Positions 47,462 to 59,500 of a DNA stretch of 64,000 nt are shown piece after piece; within the stretch, counting starts at the first letter, position 1, and each line of letters opens with the position of its first letter. Source of the DNA: Telopea speciosissima (Eukaryota; Streptophyta; Magnoliopsida; Proteales; Proteaceae); contig NC_057916.1 in NCBI RefSeq assembly GCF_018873765.1, forward strand, positions 12,319,501 to 12,383,500. The letters are read 5' to 3'. Made by a program: the position numbers and the translations under genes. Under the pieces are notes generated by a model that worked only from the letters and a program-made list of their open reading frames with translations, did no database searches and was not told the DNA's origin.

Positions 47462-49731
47462 GGTGATAAAAATTCACCCTACCCCTCCTGTCCGAACACA
47501 TTGCCCAAGTGAAATCCACTTCTCCTATCAAATGAAATAGAGGAAATGAGGAGACCAATAAATGGAGACGATAATTTTCAGGATAGATGAAGGATGTAAA
47601 ATGTAATTACATTAAGCCGTTAGATGTGGATGGTCCCACTCCCACCAATGAATTATTTACTAATTAATTAATGGTGTGAGGTGGAAAGAGTGATGGCATC
47701 GAAGTTGGACCCCATTGATTTCTGGACTCTTCGTCGTGATCTCCACGGCCTGCATGGACATTCGTTGGGTATGGCTGGCATTAGTGGTTAGCACGTTTAT
47801 CGGTTTTATGATATTAATTAGTATAAGTAATTAAATAAAAATCAATGATCCCCAATCCAAAAAATGGTACTTAATTAATTTAATTAGTTGCCGTCCCTGT
47901 CCTCCCTCCCTGACCACTCACCTTTCAGAGAATCCATAGAGTGGAATGCAGTGTGTGTATGGACTATGGACTATGTAGGTCATCTTGAAAGGGACGGATG
48001 ACGCGGCGCTTCTTGATTTAATCTCAGATGAGGCGGTCATTTTGTGCCCCTACTGTGTTTGGGTGTGGTCTGCTTCTCCCACAGAGAACATTTTTCCATT
48101 GTATCAATTTAAAGTTTCCTTCACTCACGGTGAATGAAATTAAGGAACAAATATGATTTAAGCATTGTTTGGTGTGCATTCTAGGTTAATTTCACACTTT
48201 CTAGATGATAAAACTAGTTGTTTTTAATTGTAAATACAAAATCGATACATAATGCAATCCAAGAATGCATACCAAACATAACCTTAAACAACTAAGGTAG
48301 GAATCTACATATAAAAAAAAAAGGTATGAATCCCTTCAATAGTAAAGCTATCATTGGTTTGGAATAGAATATGAGCCTATTCTCTCATCTTATTGTTTGA
48401 GAGCTGGCAATTCTTCAGCCGTTGTTTTCTGTGTTGGATCGGGCTTCTCTCTTGTGAGTTCAACGCCCAGGGAGTGCCTAGTGAGGCATCCAACAGCTCT
48501 GGGTGAGTCTGGATGCATGTTGGGCCCCAGTCAAGCATACATTCCTGTGCGCCCAACACCATTCGATGCCTCACTGGGTACTCCCTGGGTGCTGGGCTCG
48601 CAGGAGAGTAGCTGAATCCCTCCATGTTATCCTTGAGAGAGTTACCCGAGCAAAACTGGAGTTTGAATAAGCATTGAAATCTTTGGGACTTGACGATCCA
48701 CCAAAAACAAACATGTAAAATGCATTGCCCAAAGAGTCTCATATGTGGAAGAAAAAAAAAATCTATTGATGTTGTTATTAGGAACCGCAAAGGAGAAGTC
48801 TTGGCAGTCAACTGCGCTCCTGAATGATTGGAAATGAGAATGTTCAAATTGATGAGAGTGAGACTCCATGAAAAACATCAATGCTTTGAAACATAACAAC
48901 TTGGATCACCAAGAAACTCATTCTTTTTTTTTTAACATTTCCAACTTGTGTAATTATTTCCTTTCGATCTCTTTCTAGTTTCTCTCATGTTTGATCGATC
49001 AAACAACCTGGTTGTTCACACAACAGCCAAGTTTGATTTCTCTTGTACTTCAACCAAGGTCAGATTTGGTATGATTTTTGTTTCAAATTTCATGAAATAC
49101 TCAATAAATAGATTTTTAGTCAAGAAATTGAAATTGTTTTGGTTGAATTAATCTGAAATATTTTAAGAATAAGAAATTCATTTGATAGATCAATTTCTGA
49201 GAATATATTTTCTATATTTTTTTGGGAGAGGGTGGTGACGGTGGGGGCATGGGCAGGGGCAGGGCCGGGAAGGGGGTGGTAGTGACAAAGGAGGTGGTGG
49301 CGGTGGGTAGTGAGACCATCAGGCCGAAGTGTTGGTTCTCTTGATTAGAAGGAACTCCAAAACAAAAAAGTTAGAAATGATGCATGGTACGTTCAAACAC
49401 AGAGGAGGACGAAATGACCCTCTCACCCCCAAAAAAAGATAAAAAAGAAGTTAAAAATGAGGGTATGCATGGTTTGAAGGGGGCTGTAGAGTCAATGCGG
49501 CAATGCAAACTGGGAACAGACGTATGATTGTATGAAGGGGCGTAACACGGAAAGCAACGGCTGAAGATATTTATTAATTTATTTTTTTTAAATTGCCAGT
49601 TCTATAAGACAGCAATTTGATATTGAAATTGTTGTTGTTGTTGCAGTTTTTCCGAATTTCTCAAACTAGGAATGCAAATCAAGAGTCCATTTGAATATTG
49701 GGTTGAGCTCCACCTTTGGATTCATCTTGAT

Positions 49732-49756
49732 TGGGCTGGGCTGGGCTGGGCTGGGC
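49732..49756. repeat. GGGCT pentamer tandem repeat
   Basis: About five direct copies of TGGGC/GGGCT, followed by variant copies. Too short to be telomeric. Confidence 0.85.
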
Positions 49757-50280
49757 TAAGCTGGGGTAGATTGCCCTTGATAAACCCTGCCTGTCCCTTT
49801 TTTGGTTATTCCAAGGTTGGGCTATGCTGGGGCAGCTTTTCCGTATTTCTCAAACTAGGAAAGCAAATCAAGAGTCCATTTGAATATCGTTTTTCCATTT
49901 ATTTTTTTTGTTGTTCCATAACTCTTATGTAGGACATAATTACATATAATTGTATATTAATTATTTTTTAGTATACACATGGTTAGACCGAACCAAGCTC
50001 AGACGAAAGACTCAGCCTAGGCCTGGTCCGGCCTGATTCGATCAGACCCAACCCAAGCCTTGAAACTTAACCCTGGTCTAACCCGTAGGCTTGGTCGGGC
50101 TCTCAAGACCAAACTTACACCACTAATTGATACTTTTTTTTACCACTGAACAAGGAATGAAATTTTGAAAAAGAATTAGTTGACTTCACAAAACAAAAAA
50201 TAAAAAACAACTGAGAGATGGCTCATTGCCCTATATGATGAAGACAACACATTAGTAGGATATTTTGCATTGCGATTCTT

Positions 50281-50780
50281 ATAAAATAGGGGATGGAAAA
50301 ACATTTACCACCTTCTTAATTGTGCTATAAGTCTCATGTCAATAGGGGTGCAAGTTTGGACCTGATTACCCGAGCCTATCCTGAGCCCGTAGAGCTTGGG
50401 TTGAGATACCCTGGTCTTGAGAATGGGTCAGGACTGTGAATTTCTTGTCTCGAATCAAGGTGATGCCAGGCTAGGGTTGATGCCTCAGGCTGAGCCGGCC
50501 ATGTCTTCGTCTTCAGCTTGACCCGACTTTATAAAATAGGGGATGGAAAAACATTTACCACCTTCTTAATTGTGCTATAAGTCCCATGTCAATAGGGGTG
50601 CAAGTTTGGACCTGATTACCCGAGCCTGTCCTGAGCCCGTAGAGCTTGGGTTGAGATACCCTAGTCTTGAGAACGGGTCAGGACTGTGAATTTCTTGTCT
50701 CGAATCAAGGTGATGCCAGGCTAGGGTTGATGCCTCAGGCTGAGCCGGCCATGTCTTCTTCTTCAGCTTGACCCGACTTT
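50281..50780. repeat. Tandem duplication, two 250-bp units
   Basis: 50281-50530 and 50531-50780 both begin ATAAAATAGGGGATGG and end GACCCGACTTT. I count about five differences in 250 bp, so this is young. The body contains the 'AATAGGGGTGCAAGTTTGG' word found in many decayed repeats. No coding frame. Confidence 0.95.
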
Positions 50781-50823
50781 AAGGGTAGGTCAAGGTTGGA
50801 AAATCTAGGAAAATTTAAGAAAA

Positions 50824-52240
50824 ATGCAAACTAAAGTTTGAAAGGCCAACTAAACTAGATATAAAATTAAAAAATTTCAAGCATCTAAATTTTGTTTACC
50901 AATAATTCTTATTTCAACAGACTGCTTAAGAAATAACTTGGATAAAGATACTAAAACAGGAAGGAAAAAGTTCAAAACAAAATTCTTAAAAAAAAAAAAA
51001 TCAAATTAATATTTTAATTTGGCTTGGAATGTAGTGTGACTTGAGTCTATCTATCATCTCAACTTGCTGTTTGAGAGCTGGAAATTCTTCAGCCGTTGCT
51101 TTCTGTGTTACGCTGTGCATACGCTATCTATCCAATTTGCAGGGCCGCATTTACTTCAGTTTACACGCTACACTATACGCCCACTCCCAGTCTCCCACAA
51201 ATGAATGTTCAAATATTTGAGCTTCAACAAGTGGATAGCCGTGGGCCTCGTGGCTAGCTTGTAAGAAGAATCTGAGCTTCTGATCATGTCTTTAAAGTTG
51301 CTTTCTTTTTCCATTTTTTATTTATTATGTTTGTTGATGCAAAATTCAAAGAACTTTAGATATTTGAATGTGATGATTCCTTAAAGTCTTATGTAAAATA
51401 TTTTATTGGAATAATTACTATTTTTAAATTTTATTTTATATTTTTTGCTAAGTTGACTTTTGTTTCTTATTCGACATGATCAATAAAAATATTATTTAAA
51501 ATGATTGAGTGAGGAGTGGATATTATTTTTTGGAAGGAGTGTTCTCAATGTGGGACGTAATACGCGTCAACCAATGAGAGCCCATGCATTGGCACATCGG
51601 AGTGGAATTCCTACCATTTATGAGAGGCTTATCTGTCATTTCCGCCCCCCAATGTGTCTAGGTGTGGCCCCAATGTCCTACCTAGAGAACATTTCTCCTA
51701 TTTAATTTTTTTTAACTTTTTGTATTGCAAATGCATTCATCAAAATCTTTGGGTATTTTTTTATTTTTTATATAAACTCTTTTTAAAAATAAATCAGTGT
51801 AAAACAAATGCAGCTTAAGGGGAAAATGAATTCATCCTATGGAAGAATTTTACAAGCATATTTTAATTTACATAAACATGTGGAAATTGAAATGTCCTAC
51901 AAATGATTCTAACCATTTTGTAAATACCATGTGGGGCCAGGGGTACTAGGACTACACTACTAATCATGCCACTCAATCACAATGTACAGGAAAGAGAGGA
52001 GGGAGATGAATTCCTCACAATATGGTTTTACAGCAACACACTACACAGGTTGCAGATTTTAGGGGTTGTTTGGCTAGATTTTTTATAAAAAAAAATCAAG
52101 TTCTTATTATTTATGCTGAAACGTTTCTTTCTTTTGGAACCATGCCAAAACATAAGTGAATTTTTTTTTTTTCCCCCGCAATTTGTAATGAAATCTGTAA
52201 GATCTATTTAAAGCACATGCTCTCCCCCCTAATACAAAGG
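50824..52240. repeat. Segmental duplication, copy A
   Basis: Collinear with 52760-54129. Shared landmarks in order: GCCAACTAAACTAGATATAA, ACCAATAATTCTTATTTCAA, GTTTGAGAGCTGG.AATTCTTC, GATTGAGTGAGGA.TGG, CATAAACATGTGGAAATTG, CACTACACAGGTTGCAGATT, AAGCACATGCTCTCCCCCC. Copy A carries an extra insertion at about 51530-51705. A smaller part (the GAGAGCTGGCAATTC word) also occurs near 48395. Non-coding. Confidence 0.8.
51530..51705. mobile_element. MITE inserted in copy A of the duplication
   Basis: Begins GGAGTGTTCTC and ends GAGAACATTTCTCC, imperfect inverted ends. The matching place in copy B (about 53545-53560) lacks it, so the boundaries are supported by an empty site. Same family as 32740-32880 (CCAATGAGAGCCCATG, CATTTCCGCCCCCCAATGTG, GAGAACA). 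Confidence 0.65.
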
Positions 52241-52519
52241 TTCTAAAAGGGTAATGTGGCAATTTTAATAATTGGACATGTGGGTAATGATTGTCCATAT
52301 ATAAATCCTCGTGTTTTTCACTCTTTCCATGTATTTGCATGTAATCTATCACTCTCTCGTAGTCTTGGATTTTCAAAATTATATTTTGCCACAAATTGAT
52401 TTATTTAATTTGCATTGAAAGTTAGATATATATGAGCAAGCAACCGTGGATCTATCTGTTCATAAATTTTAGGTTTCTTCTAAATTTCTAATTAAGCTAT
52501 CAAATGGCTGTCTAGGTGA

Positions 52520-52640
52520 ACAACCGGTTGCTTGGTTACTGGTGGCAAGTGCATGTCCCGTAAGGTGGTCATGGGATCGATTCTCCTAGTCATATTATTG
52601 CCATTAAATGACACCCTTTCTCCCTCCCCCCCTCTCACCT
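52520..52640 (+). mobile_element. SINE-like element
   Basis: A-box-like TGGTTACTGGTGGCAAGTG and B-box-like GGTCATGGGATCGATTCTCC about 30 bp apart, followed by a C/T-rich stretch. Weak evidence; no target duplication found. Confidence 0.35.
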
Positions 52641-52759
52641 TCCCCTCTTGGTAGTGTAGGTTTCGTCAACTTGTCTTAATCTGTAGTATAAGCCGCTGGG
52701 AAAATCAACTCCCTAAAACAAAACAAGAAAACATAGTACAACATGCATGGAAACAATAA

Positions 52760-54129
52760 ATTTAAATTAAAGTTAGAAAGGCCAACTAAACTAGATATAA
52801 TTTAAAAAAAAAAAATCAAACACCTTAAAGTTTTTTTACCAATAATTCTTATTTCAATAGACTGCTTAAGAAATAATAACTTGCATAAATTAATATACTG
52901 TAAAACATGAAGGAAAAAGTTCAAATAAAAATTCTTAAAAAAACAAAAAAACAAAAAAGAAAACAAAATAATATTTTAATTTTTCTTGGAATAGAGTGTG
53001 TGTGTGAGGAGTCGTCTATCTATCATCTCCAACTTGGTGTTTGAGAGCTGGCAATTCTTCAGCCCTTGCTTTCTTTGTGTGTTACGCGTCTTCCCAATTT
53101 AGATTGGCAGCAACATTGACTCTGCAGAACCCTTGAAAGTTCAAACCCATATGCAACCACTCTCATAAATGATTGTTCAAATATTTGAGCAACAAGTGGA
53201 TAGTCGTGGCACCACTAGCTTGTAAGAAGAAGAATATTCTGTGCCTGTGTCTGTGATCATGTCTTTGAGTTGGTTTCTTTTTAGTTGAGTTGTTCTTCTG
53301 AGTTGATTTGTGCCTGTCTGTGATGTCTTTGAGTGGTTTCTTTTATATATATATATATATATATATTATGTTTATTGATGTTTGTTGAAATTTCAAAGAA
53401 CTTTGAGATAAATATTTTATTGGAATAATTATTATTTTTAAATTTTATTTTATATTTTTTGGTAAGTTGACTTTGTTTTCTTATTGAACATGATCAATAA
53501 AGTATATTTTTGAACATGATTGAGTGAGGAATGGAGGATATATTAATTCTTTTTTGGACTTTTTGAATTGTATTCATCAAATATATATTTGTTCCCTCTA
53601 TAATTTTTTATTGGTTTTCAATAAATTAAGGTAAAACAAACGCATCTTAAGGGGAAAATAAAGATTTTTACAAAGATGTATGTTTTTAAATTATTAAAAA
53701 AGAAAAAAAAGGATAAAATTACAACTAATTAAATAACCTTTATGGATAGATCTTTTAACTCACATAAACATGTGGAAATTGGAAAGTACTACAATTGATT
53801 TTAACCATTTTGTAAATACTAATCATGCCAGTCATTCACATTAATGTACAAGCAAGAGGGGAGGGAGATGAATTTCTCATAATAATTTGGTTTACAGCAA
53901 TCACACTACACAGGTTGCAGATTTTAGGGGTTGTTTGGCGCTATATTTAATTTAAAAAAACAAGTTCTTAATTACTTATTGAATAAAGATTTATTTAACC
54001 ACTTATTTATGATGAAATATGTATATTTTTGAGGACCATGCCAAAATAAGTGATTTCCCCACCCCACCCTTTTATAATGATATCTATAAAATACATTTAA
54101 AGCACATGCTCTCCCCCCCTAATACAAAT
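52760..54129. repeat. Segmental duplication, copy B
   Basis: Collinear partner of 50824-52240 (landmarks listed there), diverged by many substitutions and small indels. It contains an (AT)n run at about 53344-53366 absent from copy A. Non-coding. Confidence 0.8.
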
Positions 54130-55344
54130 TAAGTTTGTCCAAATAAGATCTTTTAAATAGCTTCTAAGTTATTAAAACGTAAGCTGAAGTTTAGTTTACA
54201 GAAAATGATGTACACACCAATAGGATGTAATGGAATTTCACACACTAACATTTTATTGTAATATCGTCTTTTCCTCCTCATTACATCTCTATCCCTATTA
54301 CTATCGTTCACTTATCATCCCCACCACCATCACCTGTTGCCTCCATCGTTTGTCGGTGCACATATAAACCATTCTCAAGAAGATATCACTGGCGGCGAAA
54401 AAGTAGGCACCATACAGAATCAAAAGCATAACTCTGACGTGCTAGTGCTAGAGAAAAAATTGAGAGGTTGTCGAGGGTTCGTTTGAAGTTGGGTTGCATC
54501 TTTTTAGTTTCATTAGCAAAGGGGGCGGAGAGATGGTTGCATAGGGTGGGGGATTGCTCAGGATCAAGCTTGTACGTGGTGGATTTTTTTTTTTATTTAT
54601 TTATTTTATTTTTAGGGGGAGGGGAGGAAGAGATAGAGGCATTTACTTGAATTTGTGAAATAAAATGCTTATGTGTGAGATTTAGAGAGGTACTTATTTG
54701 AATTTGTCAAATAAAATGCTAGTTTGTAAGATTCTATTACGCGTGAATGCAAAGTGTTATGACCTAATCAGACCCGACCTTCTTATCTAAACGCAAATTA
54801 AGGCCTCAAGCAGTCTGGCTGAGTCATCGCACGATGGCAATGCCATCATAAACTGCATGTATATATATATATATATTATTTTTTCTTTCAATTTGATATA
54901 AAATAAGATTTTAGATTAATTATCTCTCCAAAGTCAATAGTCAACAGTCCACAATCCTTTGGTTTTAATATTGTGACTATCTAATCACTTAAGATCAATA
55001 TTTAATATCATATGAAAACACCAACTAGCTTTCGCCCTTAATTTGGGGTTCACAAGTTGCCATTTTTTTCTAGATTATATGTAAGAAAGAATTGCACACT
55101 ACAATCAATCAATGAGGAATTGGAAAATGGTTTCAGCATTCAAGTTGGTCTATATGGGGTCCAATGGTCGGAGAACGAGAAAGAAAAATATCAATGTAAG
55201 TACCACGGTTTATTATGCGAGAAAAAAATAAAAGAATCTGTACAACGTCAGTATAGCAATCTTTTTTTTTTTTTTTTCCCCAAAATATATCCATCCACAT
55301 TCTCTCTCTCTCTCTCTCTCATGCCTTAGGATTTCAGGAATAAA
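54130..55344. other. Intergenic, no gene seen
   Basis: Low-complexity AT-rich sequence with an (AT)n run at about 54857-54876 and a T-run plus (TC)n at 55261-55320. No supported feature beyond these. Confidence 0.4.
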
Positions 55345-55890
55345 GTGCTTACTACCCTGACCCAATAAGAGCCTAGAGCAACAAATGGCAATTATCTACT
55401 GCGTCGAATGATCAGTTCGGTCTGAATCGATTTTTTACATTGATCATTTTCAAATTGAAGCCAAACCATTAAAGGGAGATTTAATTTCGGGTTTTTTATT
55501 GGGTTGTTTAAACGAGCTCTTAACGGTAACTTATTGGGTTTGTAAAATAATACACTTAGGAAAAAAAAAAAAAAAAAAACATACCAAAGCCGAACTATTA
55601 AGCATCTGGTTCGGTGTTTCTAATCAGTTCAAGTTGGTCCGACGGGTTCAAGCTGGAATTTCCTAATGCCAACCCAAACCCAGCTTAGGGGGTGCCTTTG
55701 GAGTTGAAGAATCATAGCTTGTACAACCCAGCCAAACATGTTTTTCTACTCTGCAGTTGAACAGTAGTTAATACAGAACATTACTAGTCTGGTCTAGAGT
55801 CTTAAAAATTGGATCGGATCAGATCAGCAAGGCTGATCCCTTCTCTACCCGATTCAGCTCGGGCTGACTCTGTAGTTAAAAAACCCTAAA
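55345..55890. repeat. Repeat flanking the malectin/LRR gene, left copy
   Basis: Shares with 62245-62610, in the same order and orientation: 'AGAGC.TAGAGCAACAAATG', 'AATGATC.GTTCGGTCT', 'GGGTTT.TAAAATAATACA', 'CGAACTA.TAAGCAT.TGGTT', 'GGTGTTTC', 'ACCCTAAAT.CCTGGAA'. Diverged and with different internal gaps. Confidence 0.65.
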
Positions 55891-56430
55891 TGCCTGGAAT
55901 ATATCGGTTTCTATGGTCAATCTGGCCTTCTTGTTTTTCAAATTTCAAATGGAAATGCAGTTCTTGGTCAAATTTTTATCCTCTCAAGTGTGTTACATTG
56001 CCCAGTGCACTTTAAAGTGCATCAGGGTGCACTTCACTTGTACATTGAATGTTTATCCTCCCAAGTGCAATGACCATCGTCTGATGCCCATCTAGCCCGA
56101 AAGGCACGAAGCATTGGTGAAGGTTCTCAGACCATAGTTAACACACACCCACAATAAAAAATGAATCCAATTGTGCAGTAAAAGGGGAAACAAATTTAAA
56201 AAGAGGACTTCCCCCCCTCCCCCCTCCCCAAAAATAAAAAAAATAAAAAAAATTCATCCAAATGAAGTCATCTTTAAATAAACACTCAGCCAAAGTCAAT
56301 AGGACAACTAAGAAATTCATTCTGAAATTTTAAATTTATAACAAGGCCACATTCATGGTACAGACCTTCTAATTAGTCCATGTGAAAACTTCCTCTTAAT
56401 TTATCCTCCAGGCCAGCATGAACTCATCAC

Positions 56431-56440
56431 TTTATATAAC
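56431..56440 (+). promoter_or_regulatory. TATA box of the malectin/LRR gene
   Basis: TTTATATAAC lies 65-74 bp before the start codon at 56505, leaving a leader of about 40 bases if transcription begins near 56463. Confidence 0.5.
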
Positions 56441-56504
56441 AAGTCTTCAGAAGGATGACCAATTAAGTTAATCAAGTTATCCTTACCAGCCAAGATCGAT
56501 AATC

Positions 56505-59500
56505 ATGGCCAATAACCATCTTTTCTTCTTTCTTCTTCTATCTCTACATGCAATAGCTGCTTCTGCACAATCAGGTGAGCATTTCTAAGAGTGACTAGCT
56601 AGTTATCACCATTTCTAGCTTCCCAATTAACTCGATCCCATTCTTAATTAATTTCTTAATTGGTTTAATTATATATTAACTTGTTTTTTTTCTCATGTTT
56701 CTGCAACTTTTTGTAGTGTATGTAAGCATAGATTGTGGTAGTAGTAGCAGTAGTGCTTACAAGGACGATATCGGGATCACCTGGACTGGTGATGGCACCT
56801 ACATCAACACAGGTGAGAACAAAGTGGTGCAAACTACTACTAATTCTATCTCTAAAGTGATGAGCACTCTTAGGGTTTTCTCAACTCGAAAGAAGAATTG
56901 TTACTCAATCCCCATCACAAAGGGAACAAAAGTTCTTGTTCGTGCAAGCTTTTACTATGGAAACTATGACAAGAAGTCGTCTCCTCCTAGCTTTGATGTA
57001 CTATTGGATGGAAACCTTTGGTCAAGCGTGGACACTTCTATCAGTAGTGATGTGCTTTTTATTGAAGCCATATTAGTTGAAAGAAGTGATTCCATAAGCG
57101 TTTGCTTAGCCCAGACACAGCCCAATCAGTTTCCCTTCATTTCAGCACTTGAAGTCAGGAGTTTGGAATCTACAATGTATCCCTATTTTGACTCAAACTA
57201 TGCTCTGCTCTTAAGAAGAAGGAACTCTTTTGGTGCAAATCAAACTGTAAGGTATATCAATTTTTTTCTTCGACCTCTCTCATTTTATGGTGTTTATAGG
57301 ATCATGATCGTTCCATACAATCCTTTTGGTAGGTTCTCCTACCCAAGGTTCTAAAACTTGGGTTTCGATTAAGTTTTGACCAGCCAAAAAATGAGTTCGT
57401 CTCGGTTTAGATCAGATGTCAGTCGAAACCTGGGACTTTCACTAGGCTAACTCGAACTTTGGTTTCAAGGCAAGGCCCAGAAGTTGTTTTTTTGCTCTGA
57501 TTCTTATTGTGTTGCCTATTTTTGACATTTTAAACTCAATCCATGCATTAGTTTCACATGAAGAACACTAAAAATATTGTTTGTGATTTTGATCCAAGTT
57601 TGATATTGTATATTGTTCTTGGACATGGTATTGAATAAGTTTTAATCGGAACATAACTCCTTCAATATAAATGAGATTTAAGCAAACTTGGATCTATTAA
57701 AAAATTTTGTTTTGATAGTTTTCCAACAAGTCCAAGATTTCTTAAATCTGATTTATATTGAAGTATTTTTTTGGACATCAAAACAAATGAATAATTTACC
57801 GCACTTTTGATTTTTAGTAATGTTTTACCATATTAAGATTTATGGAATTTTTAGATTTGAGAAAAACTCCAGTATTATAGAGTTGAAAATTGCATCTACC
57901 ATCGAAAATCCAGTTTTTGTTCTTGAACTAGGGGGTTAATTTTTTTTCCTTTTGGAATTTGATTTTTTAATTATTTTTATTGGATTCAAATAGGGCGTAT
58001 TTGCTTATTTATAAATAGTATCTCAAGTAAATGAAATTCATTTACTCAAATGATATTAGACATAACTAAGTGTCCGTCCTGGTTTCTAGCAGTTTCTAGC
58101 ATAAATACCTGTCAGTCCTAGTTTCAAGCCAAGTTTCCCCTAATTTCGATGGGCATATATGTCGAAACCAATTGAAACCATCGAAACCCGATCGAATTTA
58201 GGAATTTTATAAAACCCCCCTTCAACTCGTCTTGGAAACCTACGAAACCGAGTTAACTCGGTGGTTTCGGTTGAGCTTTTCTTCCATGCTCCTACCATTT
58301 CGTCCTCCATAAAATTTTATTGCTACCCGAGTTGCAAGAACTTTACTACCCCGGCTCGCAGCCAAAGAAATGGTAATCTTGAAGGATATTTTAGAAAATG
58401 CAAAACCCTAGGCAAGGGTAGTTGTGAAACCGAAAGGAAAGCGTATTATTCCATTTCTTTGGCTACATCTATTAACATTAATTTAACGGTGATGGTGGGT
58501 TTTGAATTTATAGGTCCCCAGATGACATATATGATCGAATATGGGTTCCAGAAATTACTGGAAATGGGTTAATTCCTGTTACAAGTAGTGCCTCGACGAT
58601 CAACACCACTGATACCCCAGACAACCCTCCAATTATTGTGCTTCAAAATGCAATAACTACAGCGGATACATCTATTTACATAGAGTTAGACACTAATCTT
58701 CCAAACCAAGAAGTCCCTGTGTACATGAACTTGTATTTCTCAGATGTGGATCAGCAAACCCAGCTACGATCCTTCAACATCGATGTCGATAGCATACCCA
58801 GCACCACTGACCCCGTAACTCCACAATACGCAGCACTTACAGAGGCGTCCCTCAACGGCTTCAATGCTTCTTCCAGTAATATATTTACTTTGGTGCCCAC
58901 AATTGATTCTTTACTTCCTCCATTGATAAATGCAATGGAGGTCTTTGTAGTTGCTGGTCCACTCACAAATGGAACCAACACTGCTGATGGTACGTACGTA
59001 AGAACTACTTAATTACTCGATCATTAATGTGTGTTTTTTTTTGTTTAATATAACAATAATAAACATTTCTTGCTTGCTCGATGTTGTTGTTGTACTTGAT
59101 TGATGCAGTGGAACAATTGAAATTGTTACAAATTCAATTCTCTGTGTTAGCTGGATGGAGCGGTGATCCTTGTCTTCCATCACCATATACCTGGGATTGG
59201 GTTAATTGCAGCTCTGATGACACGCCTCGCATTACAGCACTGTAAGTCCGATTTGGAGACTTGATGATATTTTTTGGGCACCCTCCATAACTCCTTAATG
59301 GCTAGCTAGTTTTTGAGGATGAGTACTACGGACCCAATTCCTCCTTAACACTATTGTATTGTATTCAACTTTTTTATATGTTTCTCTTTTCAAGAATACA
59401 TGAATTATAATAGCTTATATATGGCTAGGGTTATAACAGGGTTGTCGGGTTGAGCTGGTCTTTTTAAAACCCCAGTCCAACATTGAGTCACCTTACTTAA

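Larger units (their letters stand above)
46400..56430. other. 10-kb repeat-rich intergenic region
   Basis: No supported gene. It contains a MITE (47330-47461), short GC-rich open frames without family features, a GGGCT tandem run (49732-49756), a 250-bp tandem duplication (50281-50780), a 1.4-kb segmental duplication (50824-52240 and 52760-54129), AT and TC microsatellites (53344-53366, 54857-54876, 55302-55320) and a repeat block at 55345-55890 that recurs at 62245-62610. Confidence 0.5.

Noticed and set aside
48397-48847. Open frames on both strands near 48.5 kb
   Set aside because: A local inverted repeat (GGGAGTGCCTAGTGAGGCATC against GATGCCTCACTGGGTACTCCC region) makes both strands open; no domain found.
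49732-49756. GGGCT repeats as telomere-like sequence
   Set aside because: Only about five copies and not the plant telomere unit.
58261-58572. Open frame preceding exon 3 of the malectin/LRR gene
   Set aside because: It reads mostly intron sequence and enters exon 3 in the wrong frame.
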